DNA of 64,000 bases, from the NCBI RefSeq assembly GCF_004346225.1, contig NZ_SMAJ01000017.1, forward strand, positions 32,490-96,489. The letters run 5' to 3'. The stretch's first letter is position 1; each line of letters opens with the position of its first letter. The notes below the pieces were generated by a model that worked only from the letters and a program-made list of their open reading frames with translations, made no database searches and was not told the DNA's origin. The translations under genes and the position numbers were made by a program. This document shows positions 7,800-17,101 of this stretch, in pieces. This DNA is from Paralcaligenes ureilyticus (GTDB taxonomy: Bacteria > Pseudomonadota > Gammaproteobacteria > Burkholderiales > Burkholderiaceae_B).

Positions 7800-8312
7800 A
7801 TGGACGGCATGCGCCATTCTCTTTTTCTCAGCCTGCGATTAATTGGCGTATGCATCATTTTTTTGACGTGCGCCCGTCCAGTCTTGGCCACCGAGGCTAC
7901 CTGGCCCGTACCTCCGTCACGCCTCAGCCTGCCCACTCCATATGGAACTCTCGACATCAAAACCAGTGGCTATATTTACGAATCTCACCTGACGCTCGAC
8001 GGTGTCGACCTGGAGCCAAAAATTGAAGGGTTGCTCAACATCACCTACGCATTCTCCATATCCAAAGCAAAGGCCTTCATGGCCCTGGTGTCGATCGGCA
8101 CAGGCAACAATGCGTGCCCGGTTTCTTACCGCTGGGTGACCATTCACAAAGGAGGCTATAAAGTTTCCCCCGCCTTTGGCTCGTGTTCCAATCAAATCAG
8201 GGTTTCCGCTCGGGGCCGCATTTTCACGCTCGCTACTCCTAACTCTCAAAAGCCTGATAAAACCGATATTTACGTTTATGATGGCAAGAGCATCAAGCAC
8301 CGCCGCCCGTAA
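7800..8312 (+). CDS. Exported hypothetical protein, 170 residues
   Basis: I do not recognise a named family. The N-terminus is a plausible Sec signal peptide: a basic MDGMRHS start, a hydrophobic core around LRLIGVCIIFLTC and an ARPVLA|TEA cleavage site near residue 31. The mature part is rich in beta-type residues and has two cysteines (NNACPVSYRW and FGSCSNQIRV) about 26 residues apart that could form a disulfide in the periplasm. The ribosome-binding site is weak, and a second in-frame ATG follows at 7809. It stands as a single gene. Confidence 0.6.
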   Translation: MDGMRHSLFLSLRLIGVCIIFLTCARPVLATEATWPVPPSRLSLPTPYGTLDIKTSGYIYESHLTLDGVDLEPKIEGLLNITYAFSISKAKAFMALVSIGTGNNACPVSYRWVTIHKGGYKVSPAFGSCSNQIRVSARGRIFTLATPNSQKPDKTDIYVYDGKSIKHRRP

Positions 8313-8364
8313 TCTGTGGCATCCCGCGATTAACCGCCTTATGCCGTTTTCATCTATTCCCAGA

Positions 8365-8390
8365 TGGCACCCACAAGAGGTGCCGCTACA
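8365..8390 (+). repeat. IP26 interspersed palindrome
   Basis: Stem GGCACC/GGTGCC, with one loop-proximal base changed (AAGAGG). It fills the gap before the gene at 8405. Confidence 0.85.
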
Positions 8391-8404
8391 TCATTAGGTT
8401 ACGC

Positions 8405-8743
8405 ATGACAACACCCCAGTGGGGCTACGAACGCCCGGAATGCCGAGGCAGCTTTGCTCTAAGCTTGTTCCTCGATGATATGGACAGATTGGTCACGCAT
8501 TACGCCGCGAAGACTGAAAACCTGGAGGTTCGGCAATTTCAAGCGCAAGCCGCCGCTAACAAGCTTGTGCAGGCATACCAAAAAAATGCACGCGGGACCC
8601 AAGCGTTTATCCATCAATCGATAGAAATCCGCTCGGTCATCGACGATGCGGGCCGCGTGCAATTCGTACCGATATTCTCGTCCGGCTTGAAAGCCTGCTT
8701 AATGGAATTGCTTAAGCGCTCCAACAAGACTCATCTGCACTAA
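8405..8743 (+). CDS. Hypothetical protein, 112 residues
   Basis: Family not recognised. It is a soluble, helix-rich product. The central part (residues about 20-65) is charged and could form a coiled coil (HYAAKTENLEVRQFQAQAAA), and there is a possible beta strand pair at RSVIDDAGRVQFVPIFSS. There is no signal peptide or membrane segment. The 3' end overlaps the stop of the convergent ArsR-type gene by four bases, so the two genes are packed tail to tail. Evidence for expression is limited to the intact frame and context. Confidence 0.5.
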   Translation: MTTPQWGYERPECRGSFALSLFLDDMDRLVTHYAAKTENLEVRQFQAQAAANKLVQAYQKNARGTQAFIHQSIEIRSVIDDAGRVQFVPIFSSGLKACLMELLKRSNKTHLH

Positions 8744-9453
8744 GCCCGAACAGTGTCGCCGCCGGAAACAGATTGTTCATCGAGCCCGAAATGTTCCTTC
8801 ATCTTCGCCCACCCTTTCGGAGTCACCTGAACCAGGCGCGAAGTTTTTGATCGACGCAACCACTCCGATTCACACAGCACGGCCATAAGCCGGACACCCA
8901 AGGGGCCGGCCAAATGGTGGGTACGCTCGGTCCAGTCCAGACATTGCCGCGCAATCCCGCGCCGGGTAGGCGCATCGGCTACCGAAATGCCTATCGTGCC
9001 AAACCACCTTGCTCCGGCAGGGGTCACGCTATACAGCTTCTGGGCCGCAGGCTTGAGATAGCGCCGCTCCACCAAAGCCGTGGTCACGGCTACCCCCAAT
9101 TGACCCGCCAAGTGGTCATAACAACAGCGGGCCATTTGCAAATCCTGGGCCTGACGGCCAAGCGGCCTATGCCGGACAGGCTGACCAATGGCCGCAAGAT
9201 GCTCCAGCGCATGAGCCACGTTCGGGCCGGCCAGACGGTAGTAACGATGCCGCCCTTCGGATTCGCATAACAGCAACCCGCCGGCGAGGAGCTTGGACAA
9301 GTGCGAGCTGGCCGTCTGCGCCGTAATACCCGCGGCATAGGCCAGTTCCCCGGCAGGCAAGGCACGTCCATCCATCAACGCCGCAAGCATGATCGCACGG
9401 GTCGGATCGCCTATGAGGAAGGCGACGGAAGATACATTGGGAAACGCAATCAT
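8740..9453 (-). CDS. ArsR-family winged-helix regulator with extended C-terminus
   Basis: A 237-residue protein. The first 90 residues are a classic ArsR DNA-binding domain: FLIGDPTRAIMLAALMDGRA, then AYAAGITAQTASSHLSKLLAGGLL as the recognition helix and a wing ESEGRHRYYRLA. The remaining 140 residues add a second module with RRYLKPAAQKLYSVTPAGARWF, which looks like another winged-helix segment. Twice the usual ArsR length is known for this subgroup. There is no obvious metal-binding CxC pair in the N-terminal domain. It lies downstream of a cupin gene on the same strand, separated by an IP26 copy. Confidence 0.82.
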   Translation of the reverse strand: MIAFPNVSSVAFLIGDPTRAIMLAALMDGRALPAGELAYAAGITAQTASSHLSKLLAGGLLLCESEGRHRYYRLAGPNVAHALEHLAAIGQPVRHRPLGRQAQDLQMARCCYDHLAGQLGVAVTTALVERRYLKPAAQKLYSVTPAGARWFGTIGISVADAPTRRGIARQCLDWTERTHHLAGPLGVRLMAVLCESEWLRRSKTSRLVQVTPKGWAKMKEHFGLDEQSVSGGDTVRA

Positions 9454-9583
9454 GGGAAACGCTCCAGTGACAACTGGTAAATCTTACGCCCGGACAGGTC
9501 TGCATGTTTCGATGCATGACGAAGCATTCAAGAGCGGATCCATCATGAGCAACAGCCACGTATTTGTACCGGCACGCATGTTT

Positions 9584-9609
9584 TGTAGCAGCACCCCTTG
9601 TGGGTGCCA
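9584..9609 (-). repeat. IP26 interspersed palindrome
   Basis: Stem GGCACCC/GGGTGCC in reverse orientation, with one base changed next to the stem (TAGCAGCACC). It lies between the cupin and ArsR genes. Confidence 0.85.
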
Positions 9610-9626
9610 TCGGCTCCCACAAACAG

Positions 9627-9938
9627 TCAAAGGCTACCCTCGGCCTCGACGACCAAAATACGCGCCTGGCCAATGGGGTGCGCCACATGCTCTGTGCCCA
9701 CCGATGCATAGAACACGTCACCCGTCTCTAGGACAGCGCGAAGCTCATCGCCATTGTCCCGGTAATGCATCTCGACTCGCCCATCGAGCACCGCAAACAC
9801 TTCCTGCCCGTCATTGACATGCCATTTGTACGGCTGGTCGGTCCAGTGCAACCGTACGGTAATGCCATTCATCGTGGCAATATCCAGTGCGCCCCAAGGC
9901 CGATTTGCAGTGAATTCTTTGCTTCGTATGATCTTCAT
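9627..9938 (-). CDS. Small cupin-domain protein
   Basis: A 103-residue single-domain cupin. The motifs are WHVNDGQEVFAVLDGRVEMHYRD (first cupin motif; a single clear His) and AVLETGDVFYASVGTEHVAHP (second motif with His). The fold is a small beta barrel; some members bind metal and sense or isomerise small molecules. The ATG at 9938 was chosen because MKIIRSKEFTANRPWG is a normal cupin start; the 18 codons upstream look spurious. Function cannot be assigned from sequence alone. Confidence 0.8.
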   Translation of the reverse strand: MKIIRSKEFTANRPWGALDIATMNGITVRLHWTDQPYKWHVNDGQEVFAVLDGRVEMHYRDNGDELRAVLETGDVFYASVGTEHVAHPIGQARILVVEAEGSL

Positions 9939-9980
9939 GATTTTTAGCTGATGGGCGGATGCAGCACTGGCTGAAGGCTT

Positions 9981-10048
9981 TGGCAGCCACAAGGGCTGCC
10001 GCTACATGAGCGGATACGTATTTGTAGCGGCAGCCCTTGTGGCTGCCA
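9981..10048. repeat. Inverted pair of IP26 elements
   Basis: Copies at 9981-10006 (+) and 10023-10048 (-) are exact reverse complements over 26 bases, separated by 16 bases (TGAGCGGATACGTATT). Together they can form one long cruciform or RNA hairpin. Both carry the GGCAGCC/GGCTGCC stem. The pair lies between the SoeC-like and cupin genes. Confidence 0.9.
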
Positions 10049-10112
10049 TCGATCATTCATTCACCCCGTTCCCCGCATCCTGAAACCGACATCTCGCCCC
10101 ACCGCAACCCGG

Positions 10113-11060
10113 TCAGGACGCCTGCTGGTAATAGATATTCTGCGGGTGCCGCGCCTCGGCAAAGAAGAACCAGCGTTCGGCGACCAGGCCGGCATACTGA
10201 ACTACAAAAGCAACAACCAGCAAGGCGACGGGCGCTGACAAGGACAGCGACAGCGCCAGCAATATGAACGGCACGAGGAACGCGCCGAGCAAAAAACCGT
10301 ACTTGACCGTCTGCAGCGTGCGCGGGGATTTGCCGTGAAAGAACTCCCGCATATTGAACGCGCTGCCGGTAAAGCCGCGAGACTTCTGAACCACTTTCTG
10401 CGCCACAATGCCCGTGGCGCTTTGCACCGTCGACTTGGGTTGCAGCCGGGCATTGCGTGCCAGCGAGGCCAGCCGCGACACGCAGCCGGCTACCGTCAAC
10501 ACACACGCCCAAAGCGCCAGGTTCCCTGCGAGCGATGGGGCGAAGCACGCGGCGCACAGCGCGGCCAGGGTGAAGCCCGACGCGCAGCCCAGCAACACAA
10601 AATTCACCATCGTCAACGGGCTTGCCCATTCCTGTAGAAAGCGCAGGCACGAATAGATCATGGCGGTGCACACGAACAACACCGCAGCGGCCAGCACAGC
10701 GACAACTCCAATGGTCAGCGTATAGCCTTGCGACAAGCCTATTGCATGGGCGCCGCCATATAGGAACGCAAGTGCAAGAAACGCCGGCAACGCAAGACAC
10801 TCGCGCGATAGCCACGAAGTACGCCACATGGCAATCGCCCGCCAGGCGCGCTCGGGGTGCCCCAGATGGAAAAACGATGCCAATAGACCCAGCCCGCCAA
10901 GAACGACGGCCACAGCGGCGCCTGCGATATAGAACGCCGATTCAGGCGGCGCCAGCAGGCCCGCGCCTGCGGCAAACTCCATCGCAACCAGCGCCAGCAT
11001 CAGCCCCTGCGCCGCGCCGCATAATGTTGTCAAAAACACGACCGAAAAGGCAGGCCGCAT
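10113..11060 (-). CDS. soeC: DmsC/SoeC-type membrane anchor subunit of a molybdoenzyme
   Basis: A 315-residue integral membrane protein of the DmsC family with about eight hydrophobic segments. It includes FHLGHPERAWRAIAMWRTSWLS, a family hallmark (the histidine is a conserved quinone-site or heme candidate). It would anchor the molybdenum and iron-sulfur subunits to the inner membrane and pass electrons to quinone. The ATG at 11060 has AAGGAGAG directly upstream, so it was preferred to an earlier in-frame start at 11093. It is the third gene of the operon with the two genes upstream. Confidence 0.82.
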   Translation of the reverse strand: MRPAFSVVFLTTLCGAAQGLMLALVAMEFAAGAGLLAPPESAFYIAGAAVAVVLGGLGLLASFFHLGHPERAWRAIAMWRTSWLSRECLALPAFLALAFLYGGAHAIGLSQGYTLTIGVVAVLAAAVLFVCTAMIYSCLRFLQEWASPLTMVNFVLLGCASGFTLAALCAACFAPSLAGNLALWACVLTVAGCVSRLASLARNARLQPKSTVQSATGIVAQKVVQKSRGFTGSAFNMREFFHGKSPRTLQTVKYGFLLGAFLVPFILLALSLSLSAPVALLVVAFVVQYAGLVAERWFFFAEARHPQNIYYQQAS

Positions 11061-11142
11061 TGCACTCTCCTTGCTGATCGGTCTGTACGGCACAGTGCGC
11101 GCCGTACGACCTCACTGCGTTGTGTATACGATTAATCGAACA

Positions 11143-11883
11143 TCAAACATGCGCCGCCACAGACGCAAGATTGACTTGACCGCTTTCGAGCTGCCCTTCC
11201 AGACTCTCGGCTTGCGGTTGCGATGCGGACCCGCACGAACACGACTGTGCCGAGCATCCGTGCGCTTCGGTCTTGCGCCGCGGCAGATAATGATTGGCCG
11301 GGCGCGTGCCCCACTCGGGCATCAACTGATAGCCGCCACGTTCGCGGATGGCCTGCGAAACCTCTGAATCCGGGTCGTGGATATCGCCGAACAGCCGCGC
11401 CGAAGTCGGGCAAGCCAGCACACAGGCGGGCTTGCGGTCGCGCTCGGGCAGCGCTTCGTTGTTAATACGATCCGCACACAGCGTGCATTTGGTCATTTCC
11501 TTGCGCTTCGGATCCAGCTCGCGCGCCCCGTAAGGACAGGCCCACGCGCAATAATTACAGCCTATGCATTTGTCGTAATCGACCAGGACCAGGCCATCCC
11601 CCTCGCGTTTGTAGCTGGCGCCTGTGGGGCAAACCGGCACGCACGGGGGATCTTCGCAGTGCAGGCAGGATTTGGGAAAATGAATGGTATCCGTGGCCGG
11701 AAACTCGCCGGCCTCGTAGGTCTGCACCCGGTTAAAAAACGTGCCTTCGGGATCGGCATCGTACGGTTGCAGATCGGCCAGGCTGCCCGCCTCGCCCGAT
11801 GTGTTCCATTCCTTGCAGCTCGTCACGCACGCATGGCAACCCACGCACACATTCAAGTCGATTACCAGCGCCATCTGGGTCAT
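11143..11883 (-). CDS. soeB: Iron-sulfur electron-transfer subunit, SoeB/DmsB type
   Basis: A 246-residue ferredoxin-like subunit. Four [4Fe-4S] cysteine groups are visible: CVGCHACVTSC (residues 13-23), CLHCEDPPCVPVC, CIGCNYCAWACPYG and CTLCADRI with a later CVLACPTSA. It carries electrons from the molybdenum subunit to the membrane anchor. The ATG at 11883 gives the normal start MTQMALVIDLN and has GGGAGGG upstream. The frame is open further 5' but only as overlap with the large subunit gene. The C-terminal LMPEWGTRPANHYLP resembles SoeB-type subunits as I remember them. Confidence 0.85.
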   Translation of the reverse strand: MTQMALVIDLNVCVGCHACVTSCKEWNTSGEAGSLADLQPYDADPEGTFFNRVQTYEAGEFPATDTIHFPKSCLHCEDPPCVPVCPTGASYKREGDGLVLVDYDKCIGCNYCAWACPYGARELDPKRKEMTKCTLCADRINNEALPERDRKPACVLACPTSARLFGDIHDPDSEVSQAIRERGGYQLMPEWGTRPANHYLPRRKTEAHGCSAQSCSCGSASQPQAESLEGQLESGQVNLASVAAHV

Positions 11884-11896
11884 ATCGCGTCCCTCC

Positions 11897-14818
11897 CTAT
11901 TTGTTTTTTGCGGCGCGGCGCAGCCTGGCGGCAAATTCGCCGCGCCCCGCGAAGTAGGTCTGAACCATCCGCGTGACGACATTGGTGGCGCCAGGCATGG
12001 GCACCATCGGCGCAAATTGCGGCAAGGTTGTGTCGTCCTCATCGGCCTGCGCTGGATAGATGCGCACCCGCACGTCGAACCAGCCGGCTTGTCCGGTGAC
12101 AGGGTCGGAGTTCGACAGGCGCGCCTGTCCATTTTCCGCCGGCAATTCATCGGTGATCAAGTGATTGAGCAAAAAGCCGCGCTGCGATTCATTGGCATCC
12201 GGGCCCAGGTTCCAGGCGCCCGCCGCCTTGCCGATCGCGTTCCATGTCCAGACCGTGCCGGGCTCTACCGCCTCGCTGTAGCGCGCCATGCAGCGCACCT
12301 TGCCCCAGGGCGATTCCACGTATATCCAGCCGCCGTCGGCAATGCCGCTCTGCGCGGCGACCTTCGGATTGACGAACAGATAGTTCTCGCTGTGGATTTG
12401 CCGCAGCCACGCATTTTGCGAATCCCAGGAATGGTACATCGCCATCGGCCGCTGCGTGATCGCCGTCAGCGGGAACTTCTGCAAATCAGTCACGCCGCTT
12501 TCCAGGGGTTCATACCAAAAAGGCAGCGGATCGAAATAGCGCTCGATCCGGGCGCGCAGATGGTCAGGGGGCTGGCGCCCGCGGGTCTTACCCTGCGCCG
12601 CGAGCCGGAATTTCTGCATGACGTCCGAATATAGCTGGATCACGATGGGCTGGCCGAACTTGCGCAGCCCGTTCTCGACCGCCCATTTCATGTAGGGGCC
12701 ATTGCAATTGCGCATGTACTGAAATGTTTCGGGCAGCACGTGATGATGGAAGCAATCGTTCTTCGCGTACTGCTCCCATTGATTCGGATTGGGTTCGCCG
12801 ACCAGCGCTTTGTCGCCGTTCTTGCCGCGCCAACCAATCAGGAAACCCATGCCCGAATTAGGCGCCGTCTCATAATTGACGATGAAATCCGGATAATCGC
12901 GGTATTTAGGCTTGCCATCGGACGTCGTGAATGCCGGCAGCTTGAGCCGGCCGGCCAACTCGACCAGCACCTCCTGGAACGGCTTGCACTGGCCTGTGGG
13001 CGGCACGACCGGCACGCGCACCGAATCGGCCGGGCCGTCGAATTCGGAAATGGGCCGATCCAGCATGGACATTACATCGTGCCGTTCCAGATACGTGGTA
13101 TCGGGCAGGATCAGATCGGCAAACGCCGTCATCTCCGATTGGAACGCATCGCACACCACCAGGAACGGGATCTTGTATTCGCCGTCTTCACGCTTGTCCA
13201 CCAGCATCTTTCGGACTTCGACGGTGTTCATCGAGGAGTTCCACGCCATGTTGGCCATGAAGATCATCAAGGTATCGATGGGGTAAGGATCACCGCGCCA
13301 TGCGTTCGTGATGAGGCTGTGCATCAGGCCGTGCACCGCCAGCGGAAATTCCCACGAGAACGCCTTGTCGATCCGTACCGGGGCGCCCTGCTCGTCGATG
13401 AAAAGGTCTTCGGGCGCCGCCGGCCAACCCAGCGGGCCGCTGGGCAGCGGCGTATTCGGTTTGACTTCGTCCGGGCTTTTCGGAGGCTTGGCCGATGGCG
13501 GCACCGCGCGTGGATACGGCGATTTGTGCCGAAAGCCCCCCGGGGTATCGATCGTGCCCAGCATCGACATCAGCACCGATAGTGCGCGTATGGTCTGGAA
13601 ACCGTTGGAGTGTGCGGCCAGCCCGCGCATGGCATGGAACGCAACGGGATTGCCGCGCACCGTTTCGTGCACAACACCCCACGAATCGGTCCAGCGGATC
13701 GGCAGTTCGATCTTGTGTTCGCGCGAAGTTTGAATCATTTCACCCGCAATGCGCCGTATGGTGTCGGCCGCAATGCCGGTGATCTGCGCGGCCCACTCGG
13801 GGGTACAGGCGGCGACGCGCTCGCGCAGCAAGGTGAACGATGGCGTCACCGGCGTGCCATCATCGAGCACGTAGCGGCCATCCAGCGCCGGCTCGGCGCC
13901 GGGCGCGTGCTGCAGCACGGCTTTGCCGGCTTTCGCGTCCCACCACATGCGGTTCTGCGGATATAGGGGATTCAATTCGGGACTGTCGCTATCCTGGACG
14001 AACAGGCCGAATGTGTCGCTGTCAGCCCTCAGATCGACCAGTTCTCCCGCATTCGTATAGCGCGCGACGAACTCATGATCATAGGCATCCCGTTCAATCA
14101 ACTCGTGGATCAGCGCCATGAACAGCGCCCCATCGGTACCAGGCCGGATCGCCACCCACTCATCGGCAATCGCCGCGTAGCCCGTGCGCACCGGGTTAAT
14201 CGCAATAAAGCGCCCGCCCGCGCGCTTGAACTTGGAGATGGCGATTTTCAGGGGATTCGAATGATGGTCTTCGGCGGTGCCTATCATCAGGAACAGCTTG
14301 GCCTGATCCAGATCGGGCCCTCCGAATTCCCAGAACGACCCGCCCATCGTGTAGATCATGCCCGCCGCCATATTGGCCGAACAGAAGCCGCCATGCGCCG
14401 CGTAGTTCGGCGTACCGAACTGCTTGGCGAACAAGCCGGTCAGCGCCTGCATCTGGTCGCGGCCGGTGAAAAGCGCAAACTGCTTGGGGTCGGTGGCGCG
14501 CAAATGGGCAAGGCGCTTTTCCAGCAATGAAAAAACGTGCTCCCAGGACACCGGCTCGAACTGCGCGGCGCCACGCTCGGTGCCGGGCTTGCGCATCAGC
14601 GGCTGGGTCAGGCGCGCCGGCGAATACTGCTTCATGATGCCCGACGAACCCTTGGCGCAGATCACCCCCTGATTGAGAGGATGGTTGGGATTTCCGTCTA
14701 TATAGCGGACCTCGCCGTCGCGCAAATGCACGCGTATGCCACACCTGCAGGCGCACATATAACAGGTCGTAGTCTTGACTTCGAGAGATTCTTGCTGCGT
14801 ACGCTGCCCATGCTCCAT
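11897..14818 (-). CDS. soeA: Cytoplasmic molybdopterin oxidoreductase, probable sulfite dehydrogenase SoeA
   Basis: A 973-residue catalytic subunit of the DMSO reductase superfamily, binding molybdopterin guanine dinucleotide and one [4Fe-4S] cluster. The cluster ligands are Cys19, Cys22, Cys26 and Cys54 (CYMCACRCG and VICAKGS). There is no twin-arginine signal before them, so the enzyme should stay in the cytoplasm. That fact, with the SoeB and DmsC-like partners in the order A-B-C, points to the SoeABC sulfite dehydrogenase group rather than periplasmic DmsA or formate enzymes. AGGAGA precedes the ATG. Substrate is inferred; polysulfide or another oxyanion remains possible. Confidence 0.72.
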   Translation of the reverse strand: MEHGQRTQQESLEVKTTTCYMCACRCGIRVHLRDGEVRYIDGNPNHPLNQGVICAKGSSGIMKQYSPARLTQPLMRKPGTERGAAQFEPVSWEHVFSLLEKRLAHLRATDPKQFALFTGRDQMQALTGLFAKQFGTPNYAAHGGFCSANMAAGMIYTMGGSFWEFGGPDLDQAKLFLMIGTAEDHHSNPLKIAISKFKRAGGRFIAINPVRTGYAAIADEWVAIRPGTDGALFMALIHELIERDAYDHEFVARYTNAGELVDLRADSDTFGLFVQDSDSPELNPLYPQNRMWWDAKAGKAVLQHAPGAEPALDGRYVLDDGTPVTPSFTLLRERVAACTPEWAAQITGIAADTIRRIAGEMIQTSREHKIELPIRWTDSWGVVHETVRGNPVAFHAMRGLAAHSNGFQTIRALSVLMSMLGTIDTPGGFRHKSPYPRAVPPSAKPPKSPDEVKPNTPLPSGPLGWPAAPEDLFIDEQGAPVRIDKAFSWEFPLAVHGLMHSLITNAWRGDPYPIDTLMIFMANMAWNSSMNTVEVRKMLVDKREDGEYKIPFLVVCDAFQSEMTAFADLILPDTTYLERHDVMSMLDRPISEFDGPADSVRVPVVPPTGQCKPFQEVLVELAGRLKLPAFTTSDGKPKYRDYPDFIVNYETAPNSGMGFLIGWRGKNGDKALVGEPNPNQWEQYAKNDCFHHHVLPETFQYMRNCNGPYMKWAVENGLRKFGQPIVIQLYSDVMQKFRLAAQGKTRGRQPPDHLRARIERYFDPLPFWYEPLESGVTDLQKFPLTAITQRPMAMYHSWDSQNAWLRQIHSENYLFVNPKVAAQSGIADGGWIYVESPWGKVRCMARYSEAVEPGTVWTWNAIGKAAGAWNLGPDANESQRGFLLNHLITDELPAENGQARLSNSDPVTGQAGWFDVRVRIYPAQADEDDTTLPQFAPMVPMPGATNVVTRMVQTYFAGRGEFAARLRRAAKNK

Positions 14819-15004
14819 GCATATCTCCTGCCGGTTTATTTAAGCCGGTCCGCTGAACCCGACGACACGTCTGAGCGTGCAATTTGCATCATCCTAACAT
14901 CAAAATCGATACTTGGAGTACCGAAATTTATTATTTTTTTAATAAAAATGGCGGACAGAAAAAAACGATGGTCAATGACTGTTGCAGCGTTGATGTCTGC
15001 AGCC

Positions 15005-15877
15005 TCATTCCCGACGAACCGGCGCTCGCCCACGCTGCCTTCCTGCCAAGACTGTCCCGAAAATGATTATTCCGCATCCCACGATCATTACGGGCGTAAT
15101 TTTCTCATCCAGAAATACAGCCCCCCACAACATTCCGAAAACGGGAATAAGAAAGGTCACCGACGCCGCGAAAGCCGCACCGACATGCTCGACCAGCCTG
15201 AAGAACAGAATATAGGCGAAGCCGGTGCAAACAACCCCCAACGCAGCAACACATGCCCAAGTCAATGACGTAACGCTATGCGCGGGCCAAAAAAACAACG
15301 CCAGCGGCATCAGGACGAGTGCCGCAAAAAACTGACTGCCAAAAGCCACGACCATGGGCTGGACTCCGACCAGATATCGTTTCGAGTAGTTAATTCCGAA
15401 GCCATAAAACACAGCCGCAAGCAAGGCGGCGGCAATTGCCAGGGGTACCCCTGCAATGCCCGCACCGAGCGTTTCCCACACCAGGACGACAACACCTCCA
15501 AATCCCACCAGCAAACCGAGAATCTGCTGGCGGCCTACGACCACCTGAAACCCGGTCAGGGCAATCAGCGCTACCCAGAGAGGCGTCGTTGCATTCAGGA
15601 TGGAATCCAGGCCCGCACCGACATACAGGGTTGAATAGGCCAATAAACAAAACGGGATCGCGGAATTGGTGACGCCAAGAATAAACAAGGCCTTCGCCTT
15701 GGCTCGAAACTGGCCCCGCGCCACCACCGAGCGCAATACAGGCGCCAGGACCAGCGTGGCGATCCCGACACGCAAGGCAATCAGGGGAATCGGCCCCAAC
15801 TCAGGCGCGCCAATACGCATGAATAAAAAGGATGCACCCCAAATCGCGGCCAGAACCAGGAGTTCGACAAAGTTCAT
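15005..15877 (-). CDS. EamA/DMT-family transporter
   Basis: A 290-residue inner-membrane protein with ten predicted helices in two EamA repeats. The first starts at LLVLAAIWGASFLFMRIG, and the second ends with LIPVFGMLWGAVFLDEKITP, the typical end-of-repeat motif. Members export amino acids, metabolites or drugs. The ATG at 15877 gives the standard EamA start and was preferred to a TTG two codons earlier. It is near the enolase-superfamily gene on the same strand but 120 bases downstream of it, so a shared role (export or uptake of a sugar acid) is only a guess. Confidence 0.85.
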   Translation of the reverse strand: MNFVELLVLAAIWGASFLFMRIGAPELGPIPLIALRVGIATLVLAPVLRSVVARGQFRAKAKALFILGVTNSAIPFCLLAYSTLYVGAGLDSILNATTPLWVALIALTGFQVVVGRQQILGLLVGFGGVVVLVWETLGAGIAGVPLAIAAALLAAVFYGFGINYSKRYLVGVQPMVVAFGSQFFAALVLMPLALFFWPAHSVTSLTWACVAALGVVCTGFAYILFFRLVEHVGAAFAASVTFLIPVFGMLWGAVFLDEKITPVMIVGCGIIIFGTVLAGRQRGRAPVRRE

Positions 15878-15997
15878 TCGCAAAATTGTGCCTCAATTAA
15901 CCACAACGGGTGTCAGATAATAAAATGTACAGATTATGCGGGCCGTACGCACCCTGCTTCTTGCGTTTGATTTCGCTTTGGGGCCTGCACTTGCGGA

Positions 15998-17101
15998 TCA
16001 GTCGTGCAGCCTGCTATGCACGAGATGGTTTTTCAGCTTGTCCCAGTCCCACTCAACGCCCAGGCCAGGGGCCAATGACGCAACGGCTCTGCCATGCTCA
16101 ATGCTTATCGAAGCCTGCGTGATCACATCGAGCTGCGGTATATATTCCAGCCAACGGCTATTCGGTATGGCACAGCACAGCGCGACGTGAATTTCCATAA
16201 GGAAATGCGGGCAGATCGGCACGTTATACGCCTCTGCCATATGCGCAACCTTGAGCCAGGGAGTAATGCCGCCAATACGCCCCACATCGACCTGGACGAT
16301 GGAACAGGCATCGCTTTGCAGATAATCCTTGAATTGCGAAATGCTATAGAGCGATTCGCCCACGGCAATTGGCACCGACGTCGATGCGCACAGGCGGCGG
16401 TGAGCCCCGACATCATCGGCGTGTATGGGTTCCTCGAACCAGGCAATATTCAGCGGCTCGTAGCAATGAGCCCGGCGTATCGCTTCGTCCAGGGTAAAGC
16501 CCTGATTAGCGTCCGTCATGATGTCCCATGCATCGCCGACGGCAGTGCGTACGGCAGCGAGCCGATGGACGTCTTCGGCGACATGAGGGCGTCCAACCTT
16601 GATTTTAGTGCCGCCAAACCCAGCCTCTTTGGCGCGCAAAGCCTCATCAACCAATTGCGCCTCGTCCAGATGCAGCCAACCGCCTTCGGTGTAGTAAACC
16701 TGAATGCTGTCCTTGGCGCCGCCGGCCAGTTTGTGCAAGGGCAACCCCGCCTTTCGCGCGCGCAGATCCCATAACGCCGTGTCGACGGCGGCCAGGGCGA
16801 TCGAGGTTATCGCACCCACCGCCGTGGCATGCACGCGATAGAACATGTCGCGCCATAATTTTTCGATGTCCTGGGCGTCCCGGCCGATCAGCATGGGCGC
16901 CAGATGATCATCGAGCAGCTTGATAACCGAAGACCCGCCTGTACCTATGGTGTAGCTATAGCCGGTGCCCACCGCACCATCCGCGTCGCGGATGCGGACA
17001 ATGGGAGTCTCCTGGCATTCGAAGCTTTGGACAGCATCGGTGCGCACCACATTGGGTTTCAAATTGACTAAAAGCACCTCGACAGAGACGATCGCAGCCA
17101 T
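15998..17101 (-). CDS. Mandelate racemase/muconate lactonizing enzyme family protein
   Basis: A 367-residue enolase-superfamily enzyme. It has an N-terminal capping domain and a TIM barrel carrying GTKIKVGRP (KxK base), MTDANQGFTLDEA (first metal ligand Asp), AWFEEPI (Glu), PIAVGESLYS (Glu) and NVPICPHFLMEIHVAL, where a His-containing segment fits the mandelate racemase subgroup. Such enzymes abstract the proton alpha to a carboxylate, often dehydrating sugar acids. The specific substrate is not visible. It is transcribed towards the EamA transporter. Confidence 0.85.
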   Translation of the reverse strand: MAAIVSVEVLLVNLKPNVVRTDAVQSFECQETPIVRIRDADGAVGTGYSYTIGTGGSSVIKLLDDHLAPMLIGRDAQDIEKLWRDMFYRVHATAVGAITSIALAAVDTALWDLRARKAGLPLHKLAGGAKDSIQVYYTEGGWLHLDEAQLVDEALRAKEAGFGGTKIKVGRPHVAEDVHRLAAVRTAVGDAWDIMTDANQGFTLDEAIRRAHCYEPLNIAWFEEPIHADDVGAHRRLCASTSVPIAVGESLYSISQFKDYLQSDACSIVQVDVGRIGGITPWLKVAHMAEAYNVPICPHFLMEIHVALCCAIPNSRWLEYIPQLDVITQASISIEHGRAVASLAPGLGVEWDWDKLKNHLVHSRLHD

